Assembly: GCF_003932855.1 (NCBI RefSeq)
Contig: NZ_RQYZ01000001.1
Coordinates: forward strand, 248,001 to 312,000
Direction: 5' to 3'
From: Tessaracoccus sp. OH4464_COT-324
GTDB taxonomy: Bacteria > Actinomycetota > Actinomycetes > Propionibacteriales > Propionibacteriaceae
Length of the DNA stretch: 64,000 bases
Shown here piece by piece: positions 1-7,945 of this stretch. The notes beneath the pieces were generated by a model. That model was given only the letters and a program-made list of their open reading frames with translations. It searched no databases and was not told the DNA's origin. The position numbers were made by a program, and so were the translations under genes. Within the stretch, counting starts at the first letter, position 1. Every line of letters starts with the position of its first letter.

Positions 1-211
1 AGCCGATGGGTGCGGATTCCGGCCAGGCCACGACGTGCCCTACACCCGCTCGGACGATCTGGTTGCAGCCCGGGCACCGGTAGTCCTTCGTCGATTGTCC
101 GGGGCGAATAGTGCGGGCAAGGTAGGAGCGCCCGGCGACGAGGACGCGGCGGGTATCCTGCCCGATCAGCAGCGGGCGGGGAGCGCGGGTATGCTTCGAC
201 GGGCGTGCCAT
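1..211 (-). CDS. Small CxxC-containing protein next to nucS, 3' part missing
   Basis: The frame starts with ATG at 211, overlapping the nucS stop by one base (TGATG), and runs off the left edge after about 70 residues. The visible part is basic at the N-terminus and carries YRCPGCNQ (half of a possible zinc ribbon), then a GVGHVVAWPE stretch. A short protein with this CPGC...HVVAWP signature sits beside nucS in many actinobacteria, where databases often call it an ATP/GTP-binding protein; I see no nucleotide-binding motif here. Function is unknown. The coupling to nucS suggests cotranscription and perhaps a role in the same mismatch-repair context, which is inference only. Confidence 0.7.
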   Translation of the reverse strand, partial: MARPSKHTRAPRPLLIGQDTRRVLVAGRSYLARTIRPGQSTKDYRCPGCNQIVRAGVGHVVAWPESAPIG

Positions 212-903
212 CAAAACAGCCGATCCTCGGCGTTGTCGAGCCCGCGTAGCGCGTCGTAATCAACGAGTAGCGTATCGATTCCCCGGTCATGCGCGAGGGT
301 CTTCGCTTGAGGTTTGATCTGCTGGGCGGCGAACACCCCGCGAACCGGGGCCAGCGCCGGGTCGCGGTTCAGCAACTCCAGGTATCTCGTGAGCTGTTCG
401 ACGCCATCAATCTCTCCCCGGCGTTTGACCTCGACCGCGACATAGCCCTTGGTGTTATCGCGCAGAAGCAGATCCACTGGGCCGATCGCCGTCATGTATT
501 CGCGCTGTACCAGCTGCCAGCCAGCGCCGAAGGTCTGTGGGTGTTCCGCTAGCAGGGCCTGCAGGTGTGCCTCGACGCCGTCCTTCTGCAGACCCGGGTC
601 CAGTCCCAGCTCGTGATCGGTGTCCAGAAAAACCTCCCCGATCTTTATCGTGAGCGTGTCCTCCTTGGCTCGGACAATCCACTCCTGGGTCACCCCCAAC
701 TCCTGCGCCACCTCGGCGGAGGGCTCCTGCACCGTCAAGGTGCAAGGCGAACTCATCCAGTTGAGCGGCTTGTAGGCCCTGTCATCGGCATGGACAGAGA
801 CCGAGCCGTCGGCCTTGATGAGAAGCAGCCTCTTCGCCATGGGCAGGTGCGCACTTAGCCGACCCGCGTAATCAACCTGGCACTGAGCAATGACCAACCT
901 CAC
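211..903 (-). CDS. nucS: Mismatch-specific endonuclease NucS
   Basis: NucS cuts both strands at certain base mismatches and is the core of the MutS/MutL-independent mismatch repair of actinobacteria and some archaea, acting with the sliding clamp. The 230-residue protein has the family N-terminus ([19 protein letters not shown], then [20 protein letters not shown]) and a C-terminal RecB-like nuclease core with VDLLLRDN followed by [17 protein letters not shown], giving the D...E-x-K metal site. Length is normal. The start is GTG at 903, because the protein then begins exactly where the family does; no strong ribosome site precedes it. It lies 34 bases downstream of the AI-2E transporter gene on the same strand. 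Confidence 0.95.
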   Translation of the reverse strand: MRLVIAQCQVDYAGRLSAHLPMAKRLLLIKADGSVSVHADDRAYKPLNWMSSPCTLTVQEPSAEVAQELGVTQEWIVRAKEDTLTIKIGEVFLDTDHELGLDPGLQKDGVEAHLQALLAEHPQTFGAGWQLVQREYMTAIGPVDLLLRDNTKGYVAVEVKRRGEIDGVEQLTRYLELLNRDPALAPVRGVFAAQQIKPQAKTLAHDRGIDTLLVDYDALRGLDNAEDRLF

Positions 904-924
904 CGGATCAAACTACCATTTTGG

Positions 925-939
925 AGGCGGAAACCGCCT
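925..939 (-). terminator. Small perfect hairpin after the AI-2E transporter gene
   Basis: AGGCGG and CCGCCT form a 6-bp stem around a three-base loop, and the stop codon of the upstream minus-strand gene lies in one arm. There is no T-run on the minus-strand 3' side, so it may only stabilise mRNA or weakly attenuate read-through into nucS. Confidence 0.3.
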
Positions 940-2077
940 ACCTCGCATCCAACACAGGCTGGAGCAATTCCTTCCACAGCAGGATGAGCGCGGCAGCGGT
1001 TGGGATGGCCAGCACGGCACCGATCACACCAAGCAGGATGCCGCCGATGATGGCGGACAACACCACCAGCGCACCGGGCACCTTCACGGTTCGCCGCATG
1101 ATCGTCGGGTAGAAGAAATAAGCATCCAACTGTTGGTAGATCACAAAGAAGACCACGGCGGCGATGCCCGCGCTGGGGCTGATGGTGAACGCAACGACCG
1201 AAATGATCACCGCGCCGGTGGGAGCGCCCGCGACCGGGATGAAACAAAGTAGGCCATGCATGAAGCTGAGCGCTACGGCGTAGTCGCGGAGTCCGATGAT
1301 GTAGAGGTAGGTGAACGTTACGACCGTTGCGATCGTGACTGAGATCCCCATGCCCTGGATGTAGCCCGAAACGCCCTTGAAGATCTCGTTGGCGATGTAG
1401 CGGGCCCGGGGCCTGCGGCTGGCCGGAGCCAGGTTGTATACCAGTTGCTTGATCGCGTCCAACGAGGCGAGGAAGTAGAGAGTGAGCACCAGGGTCATGA
1501 TCGCCGAGAACACGATGTTCACGACCACGGCGCCGGCGCCCAGAACACCATTGAATACCTGGTCTCCCAGCCTGGGGCTGCGCAGAAAAGTCTGAGCACG
1601 ATCAATCAGGCCGTAGCGTTCGTTCAGTTTGCTGATCTGTTCGTTGCTCGTGAGGTTCTCCAGCAGATACGGCAAATTCCGAATCAGCAGCGTGGCCTGC
1701 TCGGTGAGGAGCGGAACGACGGTGATCACGCCAATGGCCACCACCCCAACTGCCATGAGCCCGACGAGCGCAACCGCGATCTTGTGATGCACTCGGCGAG
1801 AGAGGAAATCGACCAGGGGGCTGGCTCCGAGCGCAAGCATGAAAGCCAATAGGACAAGGAGCAGGATGGACTGAACAGTGACGAGAGCCTGGCTCAACGC
1901 CAAGGCAAACATGACCCCTAGGGCGCCGTAGAACCCCATCTTGAAGGGAGACTGGCCGGAAACGGGCTCGATGACGGGTGGGGGAGGAGCCACCGGCTCC
2001 TCCTGCTGTACGGGCTTAGGGGCGATGGCCCCCTTCATCCTGCGCGCCCAGTCGCGTTTCAGCTTCTCCCTACCCAT
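938..2077 (-). CDS. AI-2E family (PerM-like) membrane transporter
   Basis: A 379-residue polytopic membrane protein of the AI-2E/PerM/TqsA family. After a basic, proline-rich cytoplasmic N-terminus (residues 1-45) come paired N-terminal helices, a soluble central loop (about 120-190) and a cluster of C-terminal helices including MTLVLTLYFLASLD and the LLCFIPVAGAPTGAVI segment typical of the family. Substrate cannot be told from sequence; members have been linked to autoinducer-2 export and Na+/H+ antiport. The start is ATG at 2077, overlapping the stop of the DivIVA-like gene (TGATG) and preceded by GAAG; a GTG one codon earlier is the alternative. It is translated as part of the DivIVA-like/AI-2E/nucS run. 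Confidence 0.85.
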   Translation of the reverse strand: MGREKLKRDWARRMKGAIAPKPVQQEEPVAPPPPVIEPVSGQSPFKMGFYGALGVMFALALSQALVTVQSILLLVLLAFMLALGASPLVDFLSRRVHHKIAVALVGLMAVGVVAIGVITVVPLLTEQATLLIRNLPYLLENLTSNEQISKLNERYGLIDRAQTFLRSPRLGDQVFNGVLGAGAVVVNIVFSAIMTLVLTLYFLASLDAIKQLVYNLAPASRRPRARYIANEIFKGVSGYIQGMGISVTIATVVTFTYLYIIGLRDYAVALSFMHGLLCFIPVAGAPTGAVIISVVAFTISPSAGIAAVVFFVIYQQLDAYFFYPTIMRRTVKVPGALVVLSAIIGGILLGVIGAVLAIPTAAALILLWKELLQPVLDAR

Positions 2078-3192
2078 CACTCAGCTTCTTGGTTGTGCTG
2101 GGCCGCCCCGGACTCAACCAGTTTCTTGAGATGTTCGTACTCGGCGGCGAATCCTGTGGACGAATCGCCGAACTCGGCGTTCGACTCGTCGGCGAGGGCC
2201 CGCAGGTTGGACAGCTGCGCCAGCGCGGAAGCCTTGCGCCCCTCCAGTACGCCGATCTCGCGCAGAATCTGTTCCTTGCGCAACTCGATCTCTTCATGGA
2301 ACGCCGTGTACAGCGCACCCGCCTTGGTCCGGGCTTCGGCGATGATCGCCTCAGCTTCCCGCCGGGCAGCGACCCGGGATTCATCGGCCTCCTGCGCCGC
2401 GACCTGTCGAATCTGCAACGCCTGCTCGCGTGCTTCTGCCACCGATCGGGCAGCGGTGTCCGCATCGGCGGCGCTGGCCTGCAACCGCGCCTCGACGCTC
2501 TCGCGAGCTTCCGCGCTGACCCGTTTCAGCTCGCGAAGCGAGCGCTCGGCCTCCTTGTGGGCCGCCTCACGGATGGCGACGGCATCACGCGTGGCTTCTT
2601 CGAGGAGTTGGCTGGCTGCGAGCCGGGCCTCCTCGAGCGCCGCATCGCGTTCGGTGTTTCCGGCTGCGATGATCGATGCGCGCTGCTTCAGTGCGTCTGC
2701 CCGAATCCGCTCGGCCTCGTCCCGGGCCCGTGCCATGTCCTGTTTCGCGGATGCCTGCTGCTCCTCACGCAGTTGTTTCAACGTCGCCAATCCGGTGATT
2801 CGGATGTCCTCAGCTTCTTCCGCTGCTGAACTGCGCAGTGCGCTGGCGGAGCGTCGGGCTTCGGCCAAGATCCTGGCGGACTCCGACTCCGCTCGCTCCA
2901 CAATGTTCCTGGCCTGAGACTCGGCCGCCCTCAGCAATCCGCTTGCGTGCGCGCCCAGCCGCTCGAACTCCGTCTCGCCAACCTGAGCGCGGACGAACGT
3001 GACCTCCTGCTGAACCGTGCGGAGACGATGTCGGAGCTCGCTTACTTGGCTCTCCACCTCCCGGACGTAGGAATCAACGGAATGCCGTTCGTAGCCCAGC
3101 ATGGAGGTGGGAAAACTGCCGGCGGCGGTGGCCTTCTCGTCGAAAAGGTTCAGTCCTGTTTCTTCGGTTTCGAGGTCGCGCGAGGGATCCAC
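2077..3192 (-). CDS. DivIVA/Wag31-like long coiled-coil protein
   Basis: A 371-residue protein, almost wholly alpha-helical and coiled coil. A short N-terminal region has the DivIVA-type pattern (FPTSMLGYERHSVDSYVREV, near residues 29-48), then Ala/Glu/Arg-rich heptads run to the C-terminus. Such proteins localise at poles or septum in actinobacteria and organise growth or division; SepIVA and Wag31 are the nearest known analogues. GTG at 3192 is chosen because AGGAG lies seven bases upstream; the frame stays open further upstream but without a comparable site. It is followed by the AI-2E transporter gene with a one-base overlap. Localisation and partner are inferred only. Confidence 0.75.
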   Translation of the reverse strand: MDPSRDLETEETGLNLFDEKATAAGSFPTSMLGYERHSVDSYVREVESQVSELRHRLRTVQQEVTFVRAQVGETEFERLGAHASGLLRAAESQARNIVERAESESARILAEARRSASALRSSAAEEAEDIRITGLATLKQLREEQQASAKQDMARARDEAERIRADALKQRASIIAAGNTERDAALEEARLAASQLLEEATRDAVAIREAAHKEAERSLRELKRVSAEARESVEARLQASAADADTAARSVAEAREQALQIRQVAAQEADESRVAARREAEAIIAEARTKAGALYTAFHEEIELRKEQILREIGVLEGRKASALAQLSNLRALADESNAEFGDSSTGFAAEYEHLKKLVESGAAQHNQEAE

Positions 3193-3247
3193 GATTGCTC
3201 CTAACGATCGGTTGAAGTTCAGCCTAGTCGGCTTTGCGTGCAAAGCA

Positions 3248-3274
3248 GGGGCGGGCGCCGAAAGCGCCCGCCCC
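3248..3274 (-). terminator. Strong GC hairpin after mce
   Basis: GGGGCGGGCGC and GCGCCCGCCCC form an uninterrupted 11-bp stem with a five-base loop, 15 bases downstream of the mce stop. On the plus strand AAAA follows the stem, so the minus-strand transcript has TTTT before it rather than after it. It probably separates mce from the DivIVA-like gene. Confidence 0.6.
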
Positions 3275-3288
3275 AAAACTGCTGAAAT

Positions 3289-3723
3289 CTACTTCGCCAG
3301 CTCGACGATCTCCAGCAGCACCCCGCCGGCGTCCTTGGGGTGGACGAAGTTGATGCGCGAGTTGGCCGTGCCGCGCTTCGGCTCCGGGTACAGCAGGCGT
3401 ACTCCGCGCTCGCGCAACACTGCGCAGACGTGGTCGATGTCGGCGACGCGGTACGCGAGCTGCTGCAGGCCCGGGCCTTTCTTGTCGATGAACTTGGCGA
3501 TGGTCGACGCCTCGTTCAGGGGAGCAAGCAGCTGAATCTTGGCGTTCTCCTCCCCCTGGGCTCCGGTGCCGATCATCGCTTCGGCGACTCCCTGCTCCTC
3601 GTTGACCTCTCGGTGCAGTTCACGCCAACCGAATTTCTCGGCGTGGTACCTGATGGCCTCGTCAAGGTCGGGGACGGCGATGCCAACGTGGTCGATGCAG
3701 ATGAACAGATCAGTATTCTCCAT
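3289..3723 (-). CDS. mce: Methylmalonyl-CoA epimerase
   Basis: This enzyme interconverts (2S)- and (2R)-methylmalonyl-CoA between propionyl-CoA carboxylase / transcarboxylase and the B12-dependent mutase, central to propionate fermentation and odd-chain breakdown. The 144-residue protein is of normal length for this vicinal-oxygen-chelate (glyoxalase-fold) family. It has FICIDHVGIAVPDLDEA (metal-binding His at the start), GPGLQQLAYRVADID and a C-terminal INFVHPKDAGGVLLEIVEL with the last metal ligand. ATG at 3723 begins MENTDLFICIDHV, close to the Propionibacterium enzyme start. It is transcribed divergently from a small membrane-protein gene and, as in M. tuberculosis, lies close to nucS. 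Confidence 0.93.
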   Translation of the reverse strand: MENTDLFICIDHVGIAVPDLDEAIRYHAEKFGWRELHREVNEEQGVAEAMIGTGAQGEENAKIQLLAPLNEASTIAKFIDKKGPGLQQLAYRVADIDHVCAVLRERGVRLLYPEPKRGTANSRINFVHPKDAGGVLLEIVELAK

Positions 3724-3863
3724 GAACCAAGACTCTACACAGCCCGTTCTGTGTGGCCCGCGGGGGCTCCCGTTGCAGCGAGCTCCGCTATGCTCGGCGT
3801 GGCGCTGCCCCACTGGGCTTCACGGAGAGGCACAATACGTGGGGGCCGTTTGAAGGAGGAAAC

Positions 3864-4019
3864 GTGGTCAGTTGGATCAAGAAGATCGTCATCGTGCTGG
3901 CCGTATCTTTTGTTGTGTACTACCTGTTCACCCGGCCCGAGGCCGCGGCCGAGGCGGTTCGTACATTCTTTGGCGCTTTCGAATCGATCATCACGTTCTT
4001 TGCGACGCTGGCCCGGTGA
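3864..4019 (+). CDS. Small conserved single-pass membrane protein
   Basis: A 51-residue protein starting at GTG 3864, set by a perfect-looking GGAGG five bases upstream; the longer open frame upstream has no such site. It has one hydrophobic helix (KKIVIVLAVSFVVYYLFT, about residues 5-22) then an amphipathic tail with PEAAAEAVRTFFGAF and FESIITFFATLA. Tiny proteins of this shape occur in many actinobacteria without an assigned role. It ends three bases before the PH-domain gene, so the two are very likely cotranscribed and may act together at the membrane (inference). Confidence 0.7.
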   Translation: MVSWIKKIVIVLAVSFVVYYLFTRPEAAAEAVRTFFGAFESIITFFATLAR

Positions 4020-4022
4020 CCC

Positions 4023-4541
4023 ATGATCTGGCGGCTCCTGGATCCGCAGGTGGAACGCCATCTCTTGGTTAGCGAGGGCGAGGTGATCGTCGACGAGGTG
4101 CGCAAGCATTGGGCCGCGAGCTTCCCGTGGTACTGCCTGCTGTGTTGCGCTCCCGTGCTCTTCCTGCTCATGATCCCTGCGGGGAAGCTGTTCTGGCTGC
4201 CGATGCTGCTGGGGCTGGGTGCCTTCTTCGTGTCGATGTGGAAGATACATGTGCTCTACATGGATCGTTTCGTGATCACCAACATGCGCGTCTTCCGGAT
4301 TCACGGCGTTTTCAACCAACTGTTGGCGACGATGCCGATGACGCGAATCCTAGACATCTCGATGAACCAGTCCTTCTCCGGACAGTTGTGCGGATACGGT
4401 CACTTCATCTTCGAGTCTGCGGCGCAGGACCAGGGGCTGAGGGAGATCCGTTTCGTCGGCGATCCTGCAGAACGCGACCTGACCATCCAGCGGGTGATCC
4501 AGCTGGCCGGTCTCCGCGCGAGCGCCAAGCTGGGCGGCTAG
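4023..4541 (+). CDS. PH-domain (YdbS/bPH2-like) membrane protein
   Basis: A 172-residue protein with two adjacent hydrophobic helices (about residues 35-80: WYCLLCCAPVLFLLMIPAG and LPMLLGLGAFFVSMWKI) followed by a bacterial PH-like domain. The domain is marked by MDRFVITNMRVFRIHGVF, then MTRILDISMNQSFSGQLCGYG and FESAAQDQGLREIRFV. Proteins of this type are widespread, membrane-anchored and mostly uncharacterised. It follows the 51-residue membrane protein by three bases and is convergent with pgm. A hairpin spanning its stop codon probably ends the transcript. Confidence 0.8.
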   Translation: MIWRLLDPQVERHLLVSEGEVIVDEVRKHWAASFPWYCLLCCAPVLFLLMIPAGKLFWLPMLLGLGAFFVSMWKIHVLYMDRFVITNMRVFRIHGVFNQLLATMPMTRILDISMNQSFSGQLCGYGHFIFESAAQDQGLREIRFVGDPAERDLTIQRVIQLAGLRASAKLGG

Positions 4542-4560
4542 GTTTCCCCAGCCGCCCAGC
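4529..4560 (+). terminator. Hairpin between convergent PH-domain gene and pgm
   Basis: GCTGGGCGGCT (4529-4539) and AGCCGCCCAGC (4550-4560) form an 11-bp perfect stem with a ten-base loop. The left arm includes the last codons of the PH-domain gene. The gene on the other strand, pgm, ends at 4590, so the hairpin may serve both directions. Confidence 0.55.
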
Positions 4561-4578
4561 CGCCCAGCCGCCCAGCCA
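4547..4578. repeat. Four tandem copies of an 8-bp unit (CCCAGCCG)
   Basis: The unit CCCAGCCG occurs three times followed by a fourth copy with one change at its last base. The unit equals the 3' arm of the hairpin at 4529-4560, so the array provides several alternative partners for the single 5' arm. It lies in the 48-base gap between two convergent genes and encodes nothing. Confidence 0.8.
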
Positions 4579-4589
4579 ACCAGGCGGGT

Positions 4590-6206
4590 TCAACTCAAAG
4601 CGGCGTCAACGATCTGTTTTGCTGCTTGCTGTACCTCAGCCAGGTGCTCGGCTCCGAGCAGGGACTCGGCATAGATCTTGTACTTGTCCTCGGTGCCGGA
4701 GGGCCGCGCCGCGAACCAAGCATTTTCTGTGGTCACCTTGATGCCGCCGATCGGCGCATTGTTGCCGGGAGCACTCGACAGGATCGCGGTGATGTCTTCC
4801 CCGGCCAGTTCCTTGACCGTCACGTCGGCAGAACTCAGCTTGCCCAGCCGCGCCTTCTGCTCGCGGTTTGCGTCGGCGTCCACGCGGGCGTAGAACGACT
4901 TACCGAAGGCGTTTTCCAACTCTGCGTAGTGCTGGCTCGGAGTCTTGCCGGTGACCGCGATGATTTCGGAGGCCAGCAGAGCCAGCAGGATGCCATCCTT
5001 GTCGGTGGTCCAGGTTTGACCCACGAGATCCAGGAAGGAAGCGCCCGCGGACTCCTCGCCGCCGAAACCGAGCTCGCCCGACATCAGCCCCGGAACAAAC
5101 CACTTGAATCCGACCGGAACTTCGACGAGTCGACGCCCGAGTCGGCGTGCGACTTTGTCGATCAGGGAGGAACTGACCAGGGTCTTGCCGACGCCGGAGT
5201 TTGGGTCCCAACCCGGACGATGCTGGAAGAGGTAGTCGATCGCCACCGCCAGGTAAGCGTTGGGATTCATCAGACCGTAATCCGGGGTGACGATGCCGTG
5301 CCGGTCGGAGTCGGCGTCGTTGCCCGTCGCTACGGAGTAGCTGCCGCGTTGATTGACGAGCGAGGCCATGGCGTCGGGGGAAGAGCAATCCATGCGGATC
5401 TTGCCGTCGGTGTCCAGCGTCATGAACGGCCACCTTGGGTCAACACGAGGGTTGACCACCTGGATAGGCAGGCCGTGCTCGGCCAGGTATTCCCAGTACT
5501 GCACGGAGGCCCCACCCATCGGATCCGCGCCGTGGGTGAGACCCGAGGCTTTGATGGCGTCGAAGTTGATGGCCGACGCGAGCTCGGAGCAATAGGGGGA
5601 TCGGTAGTCGTAGCGCTCGACCTCCGCCGACTCGTAAGCAACTCGCCGGATACCGCTCGGGTTGGCCATCAGTTCGTTTGCCCGGTCCGCGATCGCCCGC
5701 GTCGCGTCGCTGTCCGCAGGCCCACCGTGGGGTGGGTTGTACTTGAAGCCGCCGTCGCGTGGGGGATTATGCGACGGGGTCACGACGATGCCGTCGCATT
5801 TCGCCGTGTGCTCGCGGTTGTAGCGAATGATGGCGCGGGACACGGCGGGCGTCGGCGTGTACTCGTCGGCGCGTTCCGCGAGGACCTGCACATCGTTGGC
5901 AACCAGAACCTCGATTGCCGTCTTCCAAGCAGGCAACGAAAGGCCGTGCGTGTCCTTGCCGATGAACAGCGGTCCGGTGACCCCGGCCGCCTTGCGGTAC
6001 TCGACGATGGCCTGCGTCGTGGCTGCGATGTGGAGCTCGTTGAACTTGGTGTCCAGGCTCGATCCCCGATGCCCTGACGTGCCGAAGACCACCTGCTGGT
6101 CTGGGTCGGTCGGATCCGGGGTGCGGTCGTAGTAGGCCGATATCATCGCGTCGACATCGACCAGATCTGATTCCTGGGCCAGCTGGCCCGCGCGTTCGTG
6201 TGGCAT
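4590..6206 (-). CDS. pgm: Phosphoglucomutase (alpha-D-glucose-1-phosphate / -6-phosphate)
   Basis: It interconverts glucose-1-phosphate and glucose-6-phosphate, connecting glycolysis with the glucan genes downstream. The 538-residue protein has FGTSGHRGSS near the start, the phosphoserine loop VTPSHNPPRDGGFKYNPPHG, the metal loop TGNDADSDRHGIV, the sugar loop GFGGEESAGASFL and a C-terminal ARPSGTEDKYKIY phosphate-binding loop, all in the order of the phosphohexomutase superfamily. Length fits the bacterial Pgm type (about 545). ATG at 6206 (MPHERAGQLAQ) is chosen as the family start; the frame is open upstream but overlaps the divergent ybbN-like gene region. It is convergent with the PH-domain gene. 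Confidence 0.95.
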   Translation of the reverse strand: MPHERAGQLAQESDLVDVDAMISAYYDRTPDPTDPDQQVVFGTSGHRGSSLDTKFNELHIAATTQAIVEYRKAAGVTGPLFIGKDTHGLSLPAWKTAIEVLVANDVQVLAERADEYTPTPAVSRAIIRYNREHTAKCDGIVVTPSHNPPRDGGFKYNPPHGGPADSDATRAIADRANELMANPSGIRRVAYESAEVERYDYRSPYCSELASAINFDAIKASGLTHGADPMGGASVQYWEYLAEHGLPIQVVNPRVDPRWPFMTLDTDGKIRMDCSSPDAMASLVNQRGSYSVATGNDADSDRHGIVTPDYGLMNPNAYLAVAIDYLFQHRPGWDPNSGVGKTLVSSSLIDKVARRLGRRLVEVPVGFKWFVPGLMSGELGFGGEESAGASFLDLVGQTWTTDKDGILLALLASEIIAVTGKTPSQHYAELENAFGKSFYARVDADANREQKARLGKLSSADVTVKELAGEDITAILSSAPGNNAPIGGIKVTTENAWFAARPSGTEDKYKIYAESLLGAEHLAEVQQAAKQIVDAALS

Positions 6207-6287
6207 GCAGCCAATCCTAGGCCGTTTGGTGTGCGGGCACGCTCGGTGCAGTTGAATCGGGGCAGCCCGGCCGGGAAGAATATGGTC

Positions 6288-7175
6288 ATGAACGATTTCT
6301 CGCGTCCCGGTGCCGTTGACTTGTCTGGGCTCGTCGGGCAGGAGCAGCCCGTGCAGGGTTCTCTGTCGGCCAGCTACGTCCTGAATGTTTCTGAGGCAGA
6401 TTTCGAGAAGGTTGCCGCCCAGAGCATCCAGTACCCGGTGATCATGGAGTTCCACTCGCCACGCGACCCCCAGGGCGCGGTGATGAGTGAGAGCCTCGCC
6501 CGGCGGATCAACGCAGCCGGCGGCCGATTCCTGCTGGCGAGAGTCGACGTCGATGAGCAGAAGCGGATCGCCGCGGCGATGGGGATCACTGCCGTACCCA
6601 CGGTGGTGGCGCTGCTAGGTGGTCAGCTGGCGCCCCTGTTCCAGGGGACGAAGTCGGACGAGGAGATCGGCGCGGTCCTCGACCAGGTGGCCGCCGCGGC
6701 CGTCGCCAATGGAATCACTGGCCGCGCGGAACCAGTTTCCGCAGCTACCGAGAACGGTGCTGCGAATCCACGGTTTGCGGCGGCAGATCGGGCGCTCGCC
6801 GAGGGCGATTACCGGTCAGCGTTGGCCGAGTTCGACAGGATGCTCGTGGAAACTCCGAACGACCTGGAGGTTGTGGCCGGGCGGGCGCAGGCGGCGCTGC
6901 TGGTTCGCTCGCTTTCCTTCGATCCGGCACGCATTGTGGAGTGCTCCGACGAGGAGTCCCTGTCCGCCCAGCTGGATGCGGCCGACCTGGAAGTGATCCA
7001 GGGCCATGGCGATGCGGCGCTCGATCGGCTGCTGCACTACGCCTCGAAGGCCAGCGACGAGGAGCGAGAAGCGGTACGTGTGCGTTTGCTCGACCTGTTC
7101 GAGATCCTCGGCCGCACCAATCCGGTCGTGCTGAAGGCCCGCCGTAGGCTGACCACGGTCTTGTTTCGCGCCTAA
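6288..7175 (+). CDS. Co-chaperone YbbN/CnoX-like thioredoxin-fold TPR protein
   Basis: A 295-residue protein with an N-terminal thioredoxin fold (about residues 30-140, including VPTVVALLGGQLAPLFQG) and a C-terminal TPR-like helical half (about 160-295: RFAAADRALAEGDYRSALAE). The thioredoxin CxxC is absent: the equivalent stretch reads FHSPRDPQGAV. It should therefore be a holdase/co-chaperone rather than a disulfide reductase, as in E. coli CnoX. Of two ATGs at 6282 and 6288, the second has the better spacing from GGAAG. The M. tuberculosis homologue (Rv1324) also lies near glgB. Its stop overlaps that of the convergent Nudix gene. Confidence 0.85.
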   Translation: MNDFSRPGAVDLSGLVGQEQPVQGSLSASYVLNVSEADFEKVAAQSIQYPVIMEFHSPRDPQGAVMSESLARRINAAGGRFLLARVDVDEQKRIAAAMGITAVPTVVALLGGQLAPLFQGTKSDEEIGAVLDQVAAAAVANGITGRAEPVSAATENGAANPRFAAADRALAEGDYRSALAEFDRMLVETPNDLEVVAGRAQAALLVRSLSFDPARIVECSDEESLSAQLDAADLEVIQGHGDAALDRLLHYASKASDEEREAVRVRLLDLFEILGRTNPVVLKARRRLTTVLFRA

Positions 7176-7945
7176 AAGCCCGCTTCCGAGTACCCTCGAT
7201 CGCCCGCGAGCAACCGGGATATTCGTCGCGCCGACAGTTCGCTGACATGCTCCGCCACCTCGGCCGGAGCCACCCAGTGAAGGGCCTTCACCTCCTGATC
7301 TCCGGGCGTCAGCCCACCCACAACCGAACTTGGCAACACGCCGCCATCGAAGATGAACTCCACGGCGTCGGACCAGCCGAGGCTGGGCGGCATCCAATCG
7401 ATGAGGCCCGGCTGATCGAGTTTGATCAGCAGACCTATCTCCTCGTGCACCTCCCGAGCCGCACCGATCCGGGGCGACTCTCCGGGTTCGACGACGCCCC
7501 CTGGCAGTTCCCAGTCGTCCTTGTAGCTGGTCTCCAGCAATAGAACGCGGCCGGTTTCATCACGAAATAAAACATGCGCGATCAGCCTCTTCTTGGGCAA
7601 CACCGAATCCATCACCGCGGAGAAGCCTTGCGCTCCTTGCACGACATCTGAGGCCAGCCTGGCATAGATCAGGAGATCCAGGTGGTCGCCGACTGGTGTG
7701 CTGATCTCCTCCCGGAGCCTGCCCTCCAGCCGAAAACCTGCCTGGTGCAGGGCCCGCCGGGCAGGGACATCGTTGGCGGGGATGCGCACGCTCAGGCGGC
7801 GCAGTTTGCGACCGACCAGAGCGTCGTCGGCCGCCAGGCTGATGCCCTGAGCCAGCAGATCCACACTCACCTCCTGCTGCGCCCAGCTGAGCCGCGCGGT
7901 GCCGTCGGAGCCAACCGTCACTTGGACGCTGAACTCCTTGCCCAT
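7172..7945 (-). CDS. Nudix hydrolase with N-terminal GNAT-like segment
   Basis: A 257-residue protein. Residues about 110-257 form a Nudix domain with a complete Nudix box (GVVEPGESPRIGAAREVHEE followed by IGL), so it should hydrolyse a nucleoside diphosphate linked to another group; the substrate is unknown. The first 100 residues resemble the C-terminal end of a GNAT acetyltransferase (RRLSVRIPANDVPARRALHQ then AGFRLEGRLRE) but lack the acetyl-CoA loop, so they may be a vestigial or repurposed domain. ATG at 7945 overlaps the glgB stop by one base, making it the last gene of the glucan operon. A link to NDP-sugar or maltose-phosphate metabolism is only suggested by position. Confidence 0.8.
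   Translation of the reverse strand: MGKEFSVQVTVGSDGTARLSWAQQEVSVDLLAQGISLAADDALVGRKLRRLSVRIPANDVPARRALHQAGFRLEGRLREEISTPVGDHLDLLIYARLASDVVQGAQGFSAVMDSVLPKKRLIAHVLFRDETGRVLLLETSYKDDWELPGGVVEPGESPRIGAAREVHEEIGLLIKLDQPGLIDWMPPSLGWSDAVEFIFDGGVLPSSVVGGLTPGDQEVKALHWVAPAEVAEHVSELSARRISRLLAGDRGYSEAGF

Noticed and set aside
4547-4578. CRISPR-like tandem repeat
   Set aside because: Units are 8 bp, contiguous and without spacers.
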